Below are positions 1 to 7,209 of a DNA stretch of 13,425 nucleotides, one piece after another. Location: NCBI GenBank assembly GCA_001772665.1, contig MEVH01000022.1:51854-65278 (forward strand), in the 5' to 3' direction. The position numbers and the translations under genes are program-made. The notes below the pieces were generated by a model. That model did no database searches. It saw nothing but the letters and a program-made list of their open reading frames with translations, and was not told the origin of the DNA. Position 1 is the first letter of the stretch, and the number at the start of each line of letters is the position of its first letter. The stretch comes from a candidate division WWE3 bacterium RIFCSPLOWO2_01_FULL_39_13 (GTDB lineage Bacteria; Patescibacteriota; WWE3; 2-01-FULL-39-13).

Positions 1-1355
1 GAGAGATTCTTGCGGAACCCGGAAAAGTCCAAATCAATGTATATGAGTCGGCAGATCTTCCAAATCAGTACAAAATAGTATCGGACGAGCTTAAAAACAT
101 GCTGACTGACTATCAGAATCTCGGAAAAGGAAAAATATCCGTGAGCTATTTTGATCCTAAAGAGAAAGAGTCTGATCTGATTGCCCAGGGAATAGGTCCT
201 ATTCAATTCAACGTTATCGGCCAGGATCAATTTCAAGTCAAACAGGGGTATCTCGCTGTCGTAATACAAAACGAAGATAAATCGAAAACCGAGAAAATAG
301 ATTTCGTAAATGATATAGACAGCCTTGAATATGACCTGACTACTCTGGTTTACAAAGTCAAATCAGAAGAAGGCAAAGAGATAGCATTTGCATCGGGAAA
401 CGGCGAGAAATCAGTTTATGAGAATCTGACGATTTTGAAGCAGTATTTGGATAATGAGTATGATGTCGGGACAGTTGTTGTTCCTGCTGAGGACGAAACT
501 GGAGGAACCGGCTCCCCAGACAACTTCAATTTAGAAGGAAAGAATCTTTTGATAATTGCCAGTCCAATTGGTAAATACAGCGAGAGTGCGGTCTTAACCA
601 TCAAGGAGTATTTAAACAGCGGAGGGAAAATCCTTTATTTTTCAGACGCTTTGAATATATCTCAAGAGATGATGACCGCGTCTGCTCCGAAGGTCAAGCG
701 CGGAGATCTTTTTTCTGACCTGGGAATAACTGTAAATACAAGTCTTTTATATGATCCAAATACCCCTATTCCTATTGTTGTCAATTCGGCAAATGGGCCG
801 GTGCGCGTAAATTATCCTTTTATAATGCCGGCATATTTAAATGCTGAAAACGAAGGCATGCTTTCGAATGCTGCTAAAAGTATAATGCTTGCCTGGACCA
901 ACGGTCTTGATATATCGGATGATTCATGGAAAGTTCTCTATTTAACATCAAACAACACCTCTGCACAGACAAGCTCTTATAATCTAGATTTTCTGCAGGA
1001 ATTTGTCTCAAATAATCCAAAACAGCATCCCATCATTGCCATACGGGACGGAGAAAATGGATCGAAAATCGCCGTGGTTTCAAGCTCAAGTCTTTTTGAC
1101 GATGATCTGCTTCAAAACTCGCGGGAAAATCTCCAGCTGGCAATGAGCCTTATTGAAAGCCTTGCGCAGGGCAGAAACTTCTCAGAAATCAAGGCCAAGA
1201 ATCTTTTAGGATCAAGGTTTGATGCAATAACTGTTACTCAGAAAAACAGCATAAACTATGTCGCCCCTGCTCTCTCATTTTTAGGACTTTTTATAATCGC
1301 CGGATCAAGAATAATGAGAAGACGCATGCTGGAGATAAAAGTAGAGGGAGAATGA
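1..1355 (+). CDS. GldG-type ABC-transporter auxiliary protein, 5' end outside the window
   Basis: The frame is open from base 3 to the left edge, so the Met at base 99 is internal and the gene begins upstream. About 450 residues are visible. The pattern fits the ABC_transp_aux/GldG family (PF09822): a stretch reading VQINVYESADLP, a later IAFASGNGEKS turn followed by a leucine-rich helix, then LLIIASPIGKYSESAV with an EYLNSGGKILYFSD strand. A single hydrophobic helix lies near bases 1255-1310, followed by an Arg-rich tail (RIMRRRM). This predicts a large external domain held by a C-terminal anchor with the tail in the cytoplasm. Relatives work beside an ATP-binding subunit and an ABC-2 permease; those genes would lie to the left. 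The transported substrate is unknown. The stop is TGA, 35 bp before the next gene. Family call is good; function is inferred. Confidence 0.75.
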   Translation, partial: EILAEPGKVQINVYESADLPNQYKIVSDELKNMLTDYQNLGKGKISVSYFDPKEKESDLIAQGIGPIQFNVIGQDQFQVKQGYLAVVIQNEDKSKTEKIDFVNDIDSLEYDLTTLVYKVKSEEGKEIAFASGNGEKSVYENLTILKQYLDNEYDVGTVVVPAEDETGGTGSPDNFNLEGKNLLIIASPIGKYSESAVLTIKEYLNSGGKILYFSDALNISQEMMTASAPKVKRGDLFSDLGITVNTSLLYDPNTPIPIVVNSANGPVRVNYPFIMPAYLNAENEGMLSNAAKSIMLAWTNGLDISDDSWKVLYLTSNNTSAQTSSYNLDFLQEFVSNNPKQHPIIAIRDGENGSKIAVVSSSSLFDDDLLQNSRENLQLAMSLIESLAQGRNFSEIKAKNLLGSRFDAITVTQKNSINYVAPALSFLGLFIIAGSRIMRRRMLEIKVEGE

Positions 1356-1374
1356 TCGCAGTAGTTTTTTAAAA

Positions 1375-1383
1375 TGCTATTAT
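1375..1383 (+). promoter_or_regulatory. Extended -10 promoter of the EamA-type gene
   Basis: TGC followed by TATTAT (5 of 6 matches to TATAAT) ends 7 nt before the ATG at 1391. No convincing -35 is present. The start point would fall on or next to the ATG, giving a leaderless mRNA, which fits the absence of a Shine-Dalgarno site. The same TGC-TATNAT form occurs before the helicase gene and rpsF. Confidence 0.5.
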
Positions 1384-1390
1384 TGCTCTA

Positions 1391-2476
1391 ATGCCCATTG
1401 TCTTCTCGCTCCGCGCTAAAGCGAATATCTTTATACTAACCGCTGTTATTATCTGGGCTGCAGCGACTCCAGTTATTAAGGCGACTGTCGGGATAGTTCC
1501 TCCGTTTACATTTCTGATGCTCAGATTTTGGATTTCGGCGGTGTTTCTTATTCCGCCTGCTGTTTACTTCTACAAAACGGTAAAAATCTCAAAGGAGAAT
1601 CTAAAACACATTGTTATTACAGCAATTCTTGGAAACGTCCTTGCACTTATTTTTTATTTTACCGGGCTAAAGCGAACCGGAGCAGTCGAAGGATCTATTT
1701 TATCCTCCCTTTCACCGCTAATCATTTCAATAATGGGCTATCTGGTGCTGCATGAAGTGATTACAAGAAAAGAAATAAAAGGCACGCTTATCGCTTTGGC
1801 TGGCTCTCTTTTTATTATTTTTGAGCCTTTTTTCCTAAAAAACTCCACTGCCCTTGGAGAAAAAATAGTCTTTACCGGCAATCTTCTTTTTATATTCGGA
1901 ATCTTATGCGACGCGTCGTATACGATATATGTCAAAAAGTATTTGTCACAGTCAGTGTCCCCGGCGGTTATGATTACATTTGGTTTTTTAATCACAGCAG
2001 TAATATTTACCCCCCTTGGTTTTTTGGAGCAGGCCGGAAATTACAGAAATTATGTGAAAAACCTTCCCCCCGCCTGCAATCCTTCTAATCTTGACCAGGC
2101 AGTTTATGACTCTGATTATAAATGCGACGAAAAATACTGCTACAGCAAAAATGAAGTTGAATGCCAGCGAAAGGGATTTTCAATATCTTTTGGCAGATAT
2201 TTTGCCGGCCAGTTGAAGGAGTATTCCTCATCAGAATCAAACGGCAAATACGGCATCATTTACATGGCGCTGTTTTCTGGAATCATCGCCTACATTTTAT
2301 ATTTGAAGGGACTAAAACTCATAGAAGCCAGCGAAACTTCGGTTTTCACCTATCTGCAACCCGTAATCGCAATTCCGCTTGCAGTAGTATTTTTAAAGGA
2401 GAATATCTCAATAGTTTTTGTAATAGGAGCAATTCTCATAATTTATGGGATATTCACAGCAGAAAGAAGGAAATAA
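1391..2476 (+). CDS. DMT/EamA-family membrane permease with a cysteine-bearing external loop
   Basis: The 361-residue protein shows about ten hydrophobic helices in two halves, as in the drug/metabolite transporter superfamily. The first helix reads IIWAAATPVIK, and conserved stretches are LSSLSPL (residues 105-110) near the end of the first half and FTYLQPVIAIPLAVVFLKE (319-337) in the second. Usual members have about 300 residues. The excess is a hydrophilic insert at about 214-286, between helices 7 and 8, holding four cysteines (229, 245, 250, 258). With the usual N-in topology this loop lies outside the cell, so one or two disulfides are possible. The substrate cannot be told from sequence. 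The ATG has no Shine-Dalgarno site and sits just after an extended -10 element. The gene ends 37 bp from the convergent helicase gene. Confidence 0.85.
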   Translation: MPIVFSLRAKANIFILTAVIIWAAATPVIKATVGIVPPFTFLMLRFWISAVFLIPPAVYFYKTVKISKENLKHIVITAILGNVLALIFYFTGLKRTGAVEGSILSSLSPLIISIMGYLVLHEVITRKEIKGTLIALAGSLFIIFEPFFLKNSTALGEKIVFTGNLLFIFGILCDASYTIYVKKYLSQSVSPAVMITFGFLITAVIFTPLGFLEQAGNYRNYVKNLPPACNPSNLDQAVYDSDYKCDEKYCYSKNEVECQRKGFSISFGRYFAGQLKEYSSSESNGKYGIIYMALFSGIIAYILYLKGLKLIEASETSVFTYLQPVIAIPLAVVFLKENISIVFVIGAILIIYGIFTAERRK

Positions 2477-2513
2477 AAAGAAATCGAGGTCTGTCCTGCT
2501 GCTTCACCCATAT

Positions 2514-4628
2514 TTATCCTGTTGCAAGAAGCGGATTAAGTTCCCCTGAATAATATATAAACAGCCTATTAATGGCTCTTGAACAGCATACAAAAAGCCT
2601 TTTTGCAGACTGCTCATTGACCGGGAAATACCTTAAAGAAGGGTCAAGCAGAAAAACTGTGTCAAATTCAAGCCCTTTTACTAAATTTTCGGGTACGAGA
2701 TAAACGCCTGTATTTTTAAAATCATCAAATTTCTCATTAATAATAACAGGGTTAACTCCATTATTTTTCAAATACCTAAGCGTATTGTTAATCTCTTTGG
2801 GATCTGGCTCAATAACTGCTATTGCTCTTGATTTTTCGTCTTTGTTTATTTCCTTTATTCTCATCACGATCTCACTTACGGCCTTCTCCCTCGAATCGAA
2901 TTGGATAAGAACTGGCTCCTCCCCTTCTCTTCTAAACGGCTCAGGAAGATATTTAAATGCCGGAAACTTCTCGAGTATTTTTCTCGCAAATAGTATTATC
3001 TGCTTTGTTGTTCTATAGCTGACATTTATGAAAAAGTAATTTACGGCAGAAGGATCTAAAATTTCCTCAAGATCCTTCCAGTCATTAATCAATGCACCCT
3101 TTTGCGTTGACTGGTTTATATCCCCAAGAATAGTCATACTGCTGCCGTTTGCACACCTTTTAATAACTTCATACCCGATAAGGCCGATATCCTGAGCCTC
3201 ATCTACAACGACATGTGTAAATTTGTTCTCATTTGGAATTAATCCAAGCAGCACATCCGCTAAAATATACACCCCGCAAAGATCATCTAAATTTAGATTT
3301 GGAAAACTAAACTCAATTTCAGCATTATTTTTTATCTTCAAATGCTGAATAAATTCTTTGTACAGTTTTACTGGATCAAAATCCTTCATTAACTTGCCGA
3401 GATTCAAAGATGCCTCCGCTAGTTCATTAAAAAATGCTCCCTCAAGAACAAATCCTTCCTTCTTTTCAGAGTTTATATCTCCAAGTTCTCCATCTACATT
3501 CTCTTTTAATAGATTGATTTGATAATAAAGTGGAGCATCCGGTATACATGAAAGATATCTTCCAAGATCCAATTTCTTAAAATAACGGCTTGAAGAAATA
3601 TCATCAAGCACCGACTTCTTTTTATCTGCAGCAAACTTTTTTATTTCTTCGATAAATTCGGGGGAGTTTTTGAATTTTTCTTTATATGTGGAGTTTTCAA
3701 TTCCCTTTTCGTAAGCAATTTTCAGTCCTTTTGATCTTATGGTTTTTATAATAAAATCTTCAAGCGTGCTTCTTCTGAGTGTATAAATTTCAAGCTCAGG
3801 CAGAGTTTTAGCAACATAATTTATAAGGATATTTGTTGTAGAAATTAAAAGAGTGTTGTTTTCTTTGATTATATCTTTGTACGTATAGAAAAGGTAAGAC
3901 AAACGGTGGATTGCTATTGTGGTTTTGCCACTTCCAGCCGTACCCTGGATTATATTTATTCTATAAGGGTCAGAACGGATTATCTCGTTTTGCTCTGACT
4001 GGATAGTCTCAATAATATCGCTCAGTATTCCGCCTGTTTTCTCTGAAATTGCTTCGGATACAAGGTCAATTTTCAAATTGTTGTCGTAAACTCCCAGCAA
4101 TTTAGAGTCTTCTATATCGATATTTCTTCGTAATAAAAGATCTCCTTTTACAGTCTTCTCTATTTTTATCCAGGGTCTGGCAAAATCCTCATCCAAAAAT
4201 GTGTACGACGCATTTGGCGTCGGAGCCGGATAATTATAGTAAAGGGATGCTATTGGAGATCTCCAATCCGAGATGATATGCCTGTGGTCTTTTGAAGCAT
4301 ACGCATGCTTGCCAACGTATACGCTGGACAAAGTTTTATACCCCAGAGGAACAAAATCAAGCCTTGTAAAATACGGGCTGTTTACCTGCTGAATAACTCG
4401 TCCAATAAATCTCTTTTTAAATGAATAATGCCGTGCGTCCATCATTTTATTTAGATCTTTAATAAGATCTATTGCATCATCCTGTCTTCCTGTTTCGGAA
4501 GCCTCCTTCAAGCCCTTTTTGTACTCTTCTTCGAGATTTTCTATTTCACTTTTTAAATAGCCGAATTCGGCACGCAGTATTTTAAGAATTCCCTGCAGAT
4601 GTGTGTTTTCTTGTTGGAAAAAGTCCAT
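2514..4628 (-). CDS. HelD-like superfamily-1 (UvrD/Rep-type) helicase
   Basis: From the ATG at 4628 the protein has 704 residues. All core motifs are present: Walker A GTAGSGKT (229-236) in the HelD-style context QGTAGSGKTTIAIHR, Walker B DEAQD (476-480), GDINQ (502-506), SYRT (537-540), KGLEFD (651-656) and CCSRA (681-685). The charged, helical N-terminus (about 5-75) suits the coiled-coil arm seen in HelD. In Bacillus and mycobacteria HelD binds RNA polymerase and frees it from nucleic acid using ATP; the same role here is an inference. An in-frame ATG lies 30 bases upstream at 4658, but a perfect extended -10 (4641-4649) lies between the two, so transcription should begin after 4658 and the shorter form is preferred. 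The stop is TAA. DNA helicase IV-like repair is the main alternative role. Confidence 0.85.
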   Translation of the reverse strand: MDFFQQENTHLQGILKILRAEFGYLKSEIENLEEEYKKGLKEASETGRQDDAIDLIKDLNKMMDARHYSFKKRFIGRVIQQVNSPYFTRLDFVPLGYKTLSSVYVGKHAYASKDHRHIISDWRSPIASLYYNYPAPTPNASYTFLDEDFARPWIKIEKTVKGDLLLRRNIDIEDSKLLGVYDNNLKIDLVSEAISEKTGGILSDIIETIQSEQNEIIRSDPYRINIIQGTAGSGKTTIAIHRLSYLFYTYKDIIKENNTLLISTTNILINYVAKTLPELEIYTLRRSTLEDFIIKTIRSKGLKIAYEKGIENSTYKEKFKNSPEFIEEIKKFAADKKKSVLDDISSSRYFKKLDLGRYLSCIPDAPLYYQINLLKENVDGELGDINSEKKEGFVLEGAFFNELAEASLNLGKLMKDFDPVKLYKEFIQHLKIKNNAEIEFSFPNLNLDDLCGVYILADVLLGLIPNENKFTHVVVDEAQDIGLIGYEVIKRCANGSSMTILGDINQSTQKGALINDWKDLEEILDPSAVNYFFINVSYRTTKQIILFARKILEKFPAFKYLPEPFRREGEEPVLIQFDSREKAVSEIVMRIKEINKDEKSRAIAVIEPDPKEINNTLRYLKNNGVNPVIINEKFDDFKNTGVYLVPENLVKGLEFDTVFLLDPSLRYFPVNEQSAKRLFVCCSRAINRLFIYYSGELNPLLATG

Positions 4629-4640
4629 AAGAGACAACCA

Positions 4641-4649
4641 ATTATAGCA
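4641..4649 (-). promoter_or_regulatory. Extended -10 promoter of the HelD-like helicase gene
   Basis: Read on the minus strand this is TGC followed by a perfect TATAAT. The expected start point is near 4634, leaving about 5 nt before the ATG at 4628. The hexamer 17 bp upstream is poor (CTCAAT), as is common for extended -10 promoters. This site decides the helicase start codon. Confidence 0.65.
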
Positions 4650-4664
4650 GAACCTCAATCCTTA

Positions 4665-4693
4665 TTGAGAAAACGCCCATATTCTGCTAAACT
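4665..4693 (+). promoter_or_regulatory. Promoter of rpmE-prfA
   Basis: TTGAGA (4665-4670, 5 of 6 to TTGACA), a 17-bp spacer and TAAACT (4688-4693, 4 of 6), with the extended TGC just before the -10. The start point would be near 4700 and the leader about 8 nt. It faces away from the helicase promoter and its -35 overlaps the upstream region of that promoter. Confidence 0.55.
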
Positions 4694-4707
4694 GATCCGG
4701 TTGTATT

Positions 4708-5019
4708 ATGAAAAAAGACATCCATCCCAAATATTACACAGACTGCTCTGTCACCTGTGCATGCGGGAACCAATTTACAACCGGCTCAACTGCTAAAGAA
4801 ATCCGCGTTGAAATCTGCAGCAAATGTCATCCTTTTTGGACAGGTGAGCAAAAGTTTGTCGATATCGAAGGTCGGGTTGATAAATTCAAAAAACGCGTGG
4901 ATTTAGGAGAAAAAGAACGCAAAAAGAGAGTCAAGAAGATCAAAGAAAAGATAGAGAGACAGAAAGAGCGCGAAAATGCTCCCCGCTCGCTTCGGGATAT
5001 GCTAAAGTCTATGCAGTAG
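4708..5019 (+). CDS. rpmE: Large-subunit ribosomal protein bL31 with long basic C-terminal extension
   Basis: The start MKKDIHPKYY and later CSKCHPFWTG are diagnostic of L31. Four zinc-ligand cysteines are kept (C17, C19, C37, C40), so this is the zinc-binding form. The protein has 103 residues where ordinary L31 has about 70. The extra part from about residue 66 is a Lys/Arg/Glu-rich helix ending in RSLRDMLKSMQ, likely contacting rRNA at the central protuberance (inference). No Shine-Dalgarno site is visible and the predicted leader is only a few bases. Pairing with prfA is a common bacterial arrangement. The stop is TAG and lies in the same reading frame as prfA. Confidence 0.95.
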   Translation: MKKDIHPKYYTDCSVTCACGNQFTTGSTAKEIRVEICSKCHPFWTGEQKFVDIEGRVDKFKKRVDLGEKERKKRVKKIKEKIERQKERENAPRSLRDMLKSMQ

Positions 5020-5030
5020 ACATCCACAAA

Positions 5031-5079
5031 AACAACTCCGGAGGTTGTTGATTATTCCCTTAAAACGGAAAACGACCTC
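5031..5079 (+). promoter_or_regulatory. Two mutually exclusive hairpins in the rpmE-prfA spacer
   Basis: AACAAC (5031-5036) can pair with GTTGTT (5044-5049) around a 7-nt loop. The overlapping GAGGTTGTT (5041-5049) can instead pair with AACGACCTC (5071-5079), 9 bp with one G-U pair around a 21-nt loop. The second form ends directly before GGAGG (5080-5084), the likely ribosome site of prfA, which lies 13 nt before its ATG, farther than usual. There is no T-tract, so neither is a plain terminator. A role in tuning prfA translation is inference. Confidence 0.4.
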
Positions 5080-5097
5080 GGAGGCAGTTTAAATAAA

Positions 5098-6099
5098 ATG
5101 GATAATTCAGAAGAATACATTTCCGCACAAATTAATCAAATTGACGCGAAAATATCCGAAACAAAAGAAATGCAAAAAAGCGGAGATGAAGATATTATAA
5201 AAATGGCGCAAGATGACATATTAAAACTAGAAAAGCAGAAAATGGATCTTCTACAACAAGTAAAAGAAAGCGCATTGGGAGATTTCGGAGATGGAAGCAA
5301 AACATATGCTCCAAGTTCTGCGTCCAATGACTCTCGAAATCACTCCTTGAGCCAATCATCGCCTAAAGATTGCATTATGGAAATAAGAGCAGGAACAGGC
5401 GGGGACGAAGCGGGGATTTTTGCCAACAATCTTTATGAAATGTATTCTAAATTTGCAGAAGACTCGGGCTGGAGAGTATCAGAATTATCAAAAAACGAGG
5501 GAGGCATAGGCAACGTCAAAGAAGTTGTATTTGAGATAAAATCCTCTGAATTCCCCTTCCCCTACAGGCTTTTACAGCATGAAAGCGGAGTCCACCGTGT
5601 GCAGAGAGTTCCAGTCACCGAAGCCGGAGGAAGAATTCATACATCTACTGCAACAGTCGCGGTTCTTTCAATAGTAAATGATGTTGAGCTTAATATAAGG
5701 CCTGAAGATTTGCGCATAGATGTTTTTCGCTCAAGCGGTGCCGGCGGACAGCATGTAAATAAAACCGAAAGCGCAGTAAGAATCACCCATATCCCGACCG
5801 GAATCGTTGCGCAGTGCCAGGATGAACGAAGCCAGCACAAAAACCGCGACCGGGCGATGTCAATTTTAAAAGCCAGAGTATACAGCCACATGGAAAAACG
5901 CCAGAGAGGGAATATTAATGAGCAAAGATCATCTCAAGTTGGTACGGCCGAAAGGTCTGAGAAAATCAGAACATACAACTTTCCTCAAAACAGAATCACA
6001 GACCACAGAATCAAAAAAAGCTGGCATAATATAAATGAAATCATGTCAGGAAGAATCGGGAAAATGCTAAGACAGGTTAATGAGGGACTGGGAGGATAA
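5098..6099 (+). CDS. prfA: Peptide chain release factor 1
   Basis: The protein releases finished chains at UAA and UAG. It carries GGQ (216-218) inside GAGGQHVNKT, which acts in the peptidyl-transferase centre, and the tripeptide PVT (172-174) in HRVQRVPVTEAGGR, the RF1-type (PxT) stop-reading motif as opposed to SPF of RF2. RAGTGGDEAG (97-106) and RTYNFPQNRITDHR (291-304) are also typical. Length is 333 against about 360: roughly the first 50 residues of domain 1 are absent, and a Ser/Asn-rich linker (about 58-90) replaces the short loop before the RAGTGG segment. No in-frame start exists between 5020 and 5098, so the short N-terminus is real. The stop lies 8 bp from the convergent Fic gene. 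No prmC follows here. Confidence 0.96.
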   Translation: MDNSEEYISAQINQIDAKISETKEMQKSGDEDIIKMAQDDILKLEKQKMDLLQQVKESALGDFGDGSKTYAPSSASNDSRNHSLSQSSPKDCIMEIRAGTGGDEAGIFANNLYEMYSKFAEDSGWRVSELSKNEGGIGNVKEVVFEIKSSEFPFPYRLLQHESGVHRVQRVPVTEAGGRIHTSTATVAVLSIVNDVELNIRPEDLRIDVFRSSGAGGQHVNKTESAVRITHIPTGIVAQCQDERSQHKNRDRAMSILKARVYSHMEKRQRGNINEQRSSQVGTAERSEKIRTYNFPQNRITDHRIKKSWHNINEIMSGRIGKMLRQVNEGLGG

Positions 6100-6107
6100 A
6101 ATCTGGT

Positions 6108-7154
6108 TTACGCGTGAAAATACTCCTCTACCGCAAACTTGCACTGCTCTATAAACATTCTTTTAAAGTTATATAGATTATTTATTTCATAAAAAATAAT
6201 AACGGCTTTTTTGTACTCTGTAATATCAACATTCCTAAAAGATAACGGATACAAGCCACCAGAAAGGAGAATCGCGTTTGAAAAAAGCCTTGATGTCCTT
6301 TTATTGCCGTCAGTAAAGGGCTGGATATATGAAATCAAAAGGAGGGCTAAAAGGGATTTTGCGAAAGGATTCTTCTTTTTGTTAAGAATTTCAAACGCTC
6401 TTGACAAAGCTTCCCTTATTTTCTGTCTGGATGATAATGGCTCATAATTAGTCCCTGTTATACCGACGGGGGAATTCCTTAAACCGGTTTTAACACTTAA
6501 GTCTTTTACTAAAATGCTATGAAGGTTGACAAGGCTGTCGATAGTTAATGTCTTAAAGACGCCTGAATTATCAAATATGTATTTAATTGCCTTTTTATGA
6601 TTCAAAATCATAACGGCGTCTTCCTTTGGCTTTCCTTTTGCTTCTATCCCCTGCTTTATCAAGGTCTCGGTTTCAAGCAGATCATAGGTATTGCCCTCTA
6701 TTGCTGAAGACTTCCAACTTAAGTCTATGGTCAGCCTTTCTATTTCTCTGCGAAGAATATCCTGATCCAATTTTTTTATTTTGCTCACATACCTATCACT
6801 AAGATCATCCAGTTCTTTATTTTCTTCGTCTGTAAAAATATCGTTCTTCGCAATTAAGTCGAAAATTTTGTCATTAAATGAGATGTATCGGTTTAATCTG
6901 TTTTCGAAATACTTGTCAATATCAACAGGAGATTTCAAGGAGAATTGATCCGAAAGCTTGTACTTAATGGATTTTCCAGCTCCAATGGCTTCAATCAGAT
7001 TATTCTCCTTGAGGATTTTCAGATCCCTTTTCACTGTGGATATGGAGGCATCCACGTTATGTTTTAAAAGCTCTTCTAGTATCTCGACCGCTCCCATTTC
7101 TCTGCCAGGGAGCATACTTACTATTTCTTTTTGACGGTTATTTAGATTAAACAT
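6108..7154 (-). CDS. Fic-domain protein with N-terminal winged helix and variant active site
   Basis: Residues 1-70 form a DeoR-like winged helix-turn-helix (ISTVKRDLKILKENNLIE at about 38-55). Residues 149-154 (SSAIEG) match the inhibitory motif (S/T)xxxE(G/N) that blocks ATP in many Fic proteins. The Fic signature at 278-289 reads QPFTDGNKRTSR: the usual HxFx(D/E)GNGRxxR is altered at the catalytic His (to Gln278) and at the second Gly (to Lys285), while the Asp, Asn and both Arg are kept. Canonical Fic enzymes move AMP from ATP to a hydroxyl side chain; without the His that reaction is doubtful. The wHTH suggests DNA binding, perhaps at the dyad covering its own promoter. It lies 39 bp downstream of the HAD gene and is convergent with prfA. 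No antitoxin gene is beside it. Confidence 0.85.
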   Translation of the reverse strand: MFNLNNRQKEIVSMLPGREMGAVEILEELLKHNVDASISTVKRDLKILKENNLIEAIGAGKSIKYKLSDQFSLKSPVDIDKYFENRLNRYISFNDKIFDLIAKNDIFTDEENKELDDLSDRYVSKIKKLDQDILRREIERLTIDLSWKSSAIEGNTYDLLETETLIKQGIEAKGKPKEDAVMILNHKKAIKYIFDNSGVFKTLTIDSLVNLHSILVKDLSVKTGLRNSPVGITGTNYEPLSSRQKIREALSRAFEILNKKKNPFAKSLLALLLISYIQPFTDGNKRTSRLFSNAILLSGGLYPLSFRNVDITEYKKAVIIFYEINNLYNFKRMFIEQCKFAVEEYFHA

Positions 7155-7164
7155 AAGACAATTC

Positions 7165-7209
7165 TTTCAGCTCATTTTAACACAAAATACGGCTCATTTT
7201 GAGCTGAAA
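7165..7209. promoter_or_regulatory. Inverted repeat over the Fic promoter, possible operator
   Basis: TTTCAGCTCA (7165-7174) is a perfect inverted match of TGAGCTGAAA (7200-7209). Within it, GCTCA-TTT-TGAGC (7192-7204) is a second perfect dyad, and GCTCATTTT occurs twice as a direct repeat (7170-7178, 7192-7200). The array overlaps the Fic -10 and the HAD stop codon. Neither strand shows a T-tract after the stems, so an operator is more likely than a terminator. The wHTH of the Fic protein is the obvious candidate ligand (inference). Confidence 0.45.
7174..7182 (-). promoter_or_regulatory. Extended -10 promoter of the Fic gene
   Basis: On the minus strand TG, one base, then TAAAAT (5 of 6 matches) lies 19 nt before the ATG at 7154. 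No good -35 is seen. It gives the Fic gene a start of transcription separate from the upstream HAD gene. Confidence 0.4.

Noticed and set aside
416..604. Small minus-strand reading frame inside the GldG-like gene.
   Set aside because: Shadow of a well-supported gene, with no promoter, ribosome site or family signature.
2477..2513. Bidirectional terminator between the convergent EamA and helicase genes.
   Set aside because: No inverted repeat of useful length is visible in the 37 bp.
4626..4658. Longer helicase N-terminus starting at the ATG at 4658.
   Set aside because: A perfect extended -10 lies between 4658 and 4628, and the extra ten residues (MRFCYNWLSL) look unlike the family start.
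7192..7204. Small GCTCA-TTT-TGAGC stem as terminator of the HAD gene.
   Set aside because: It overlaps the stop codon and lacks a T-tract on either strand; operator is more likely.
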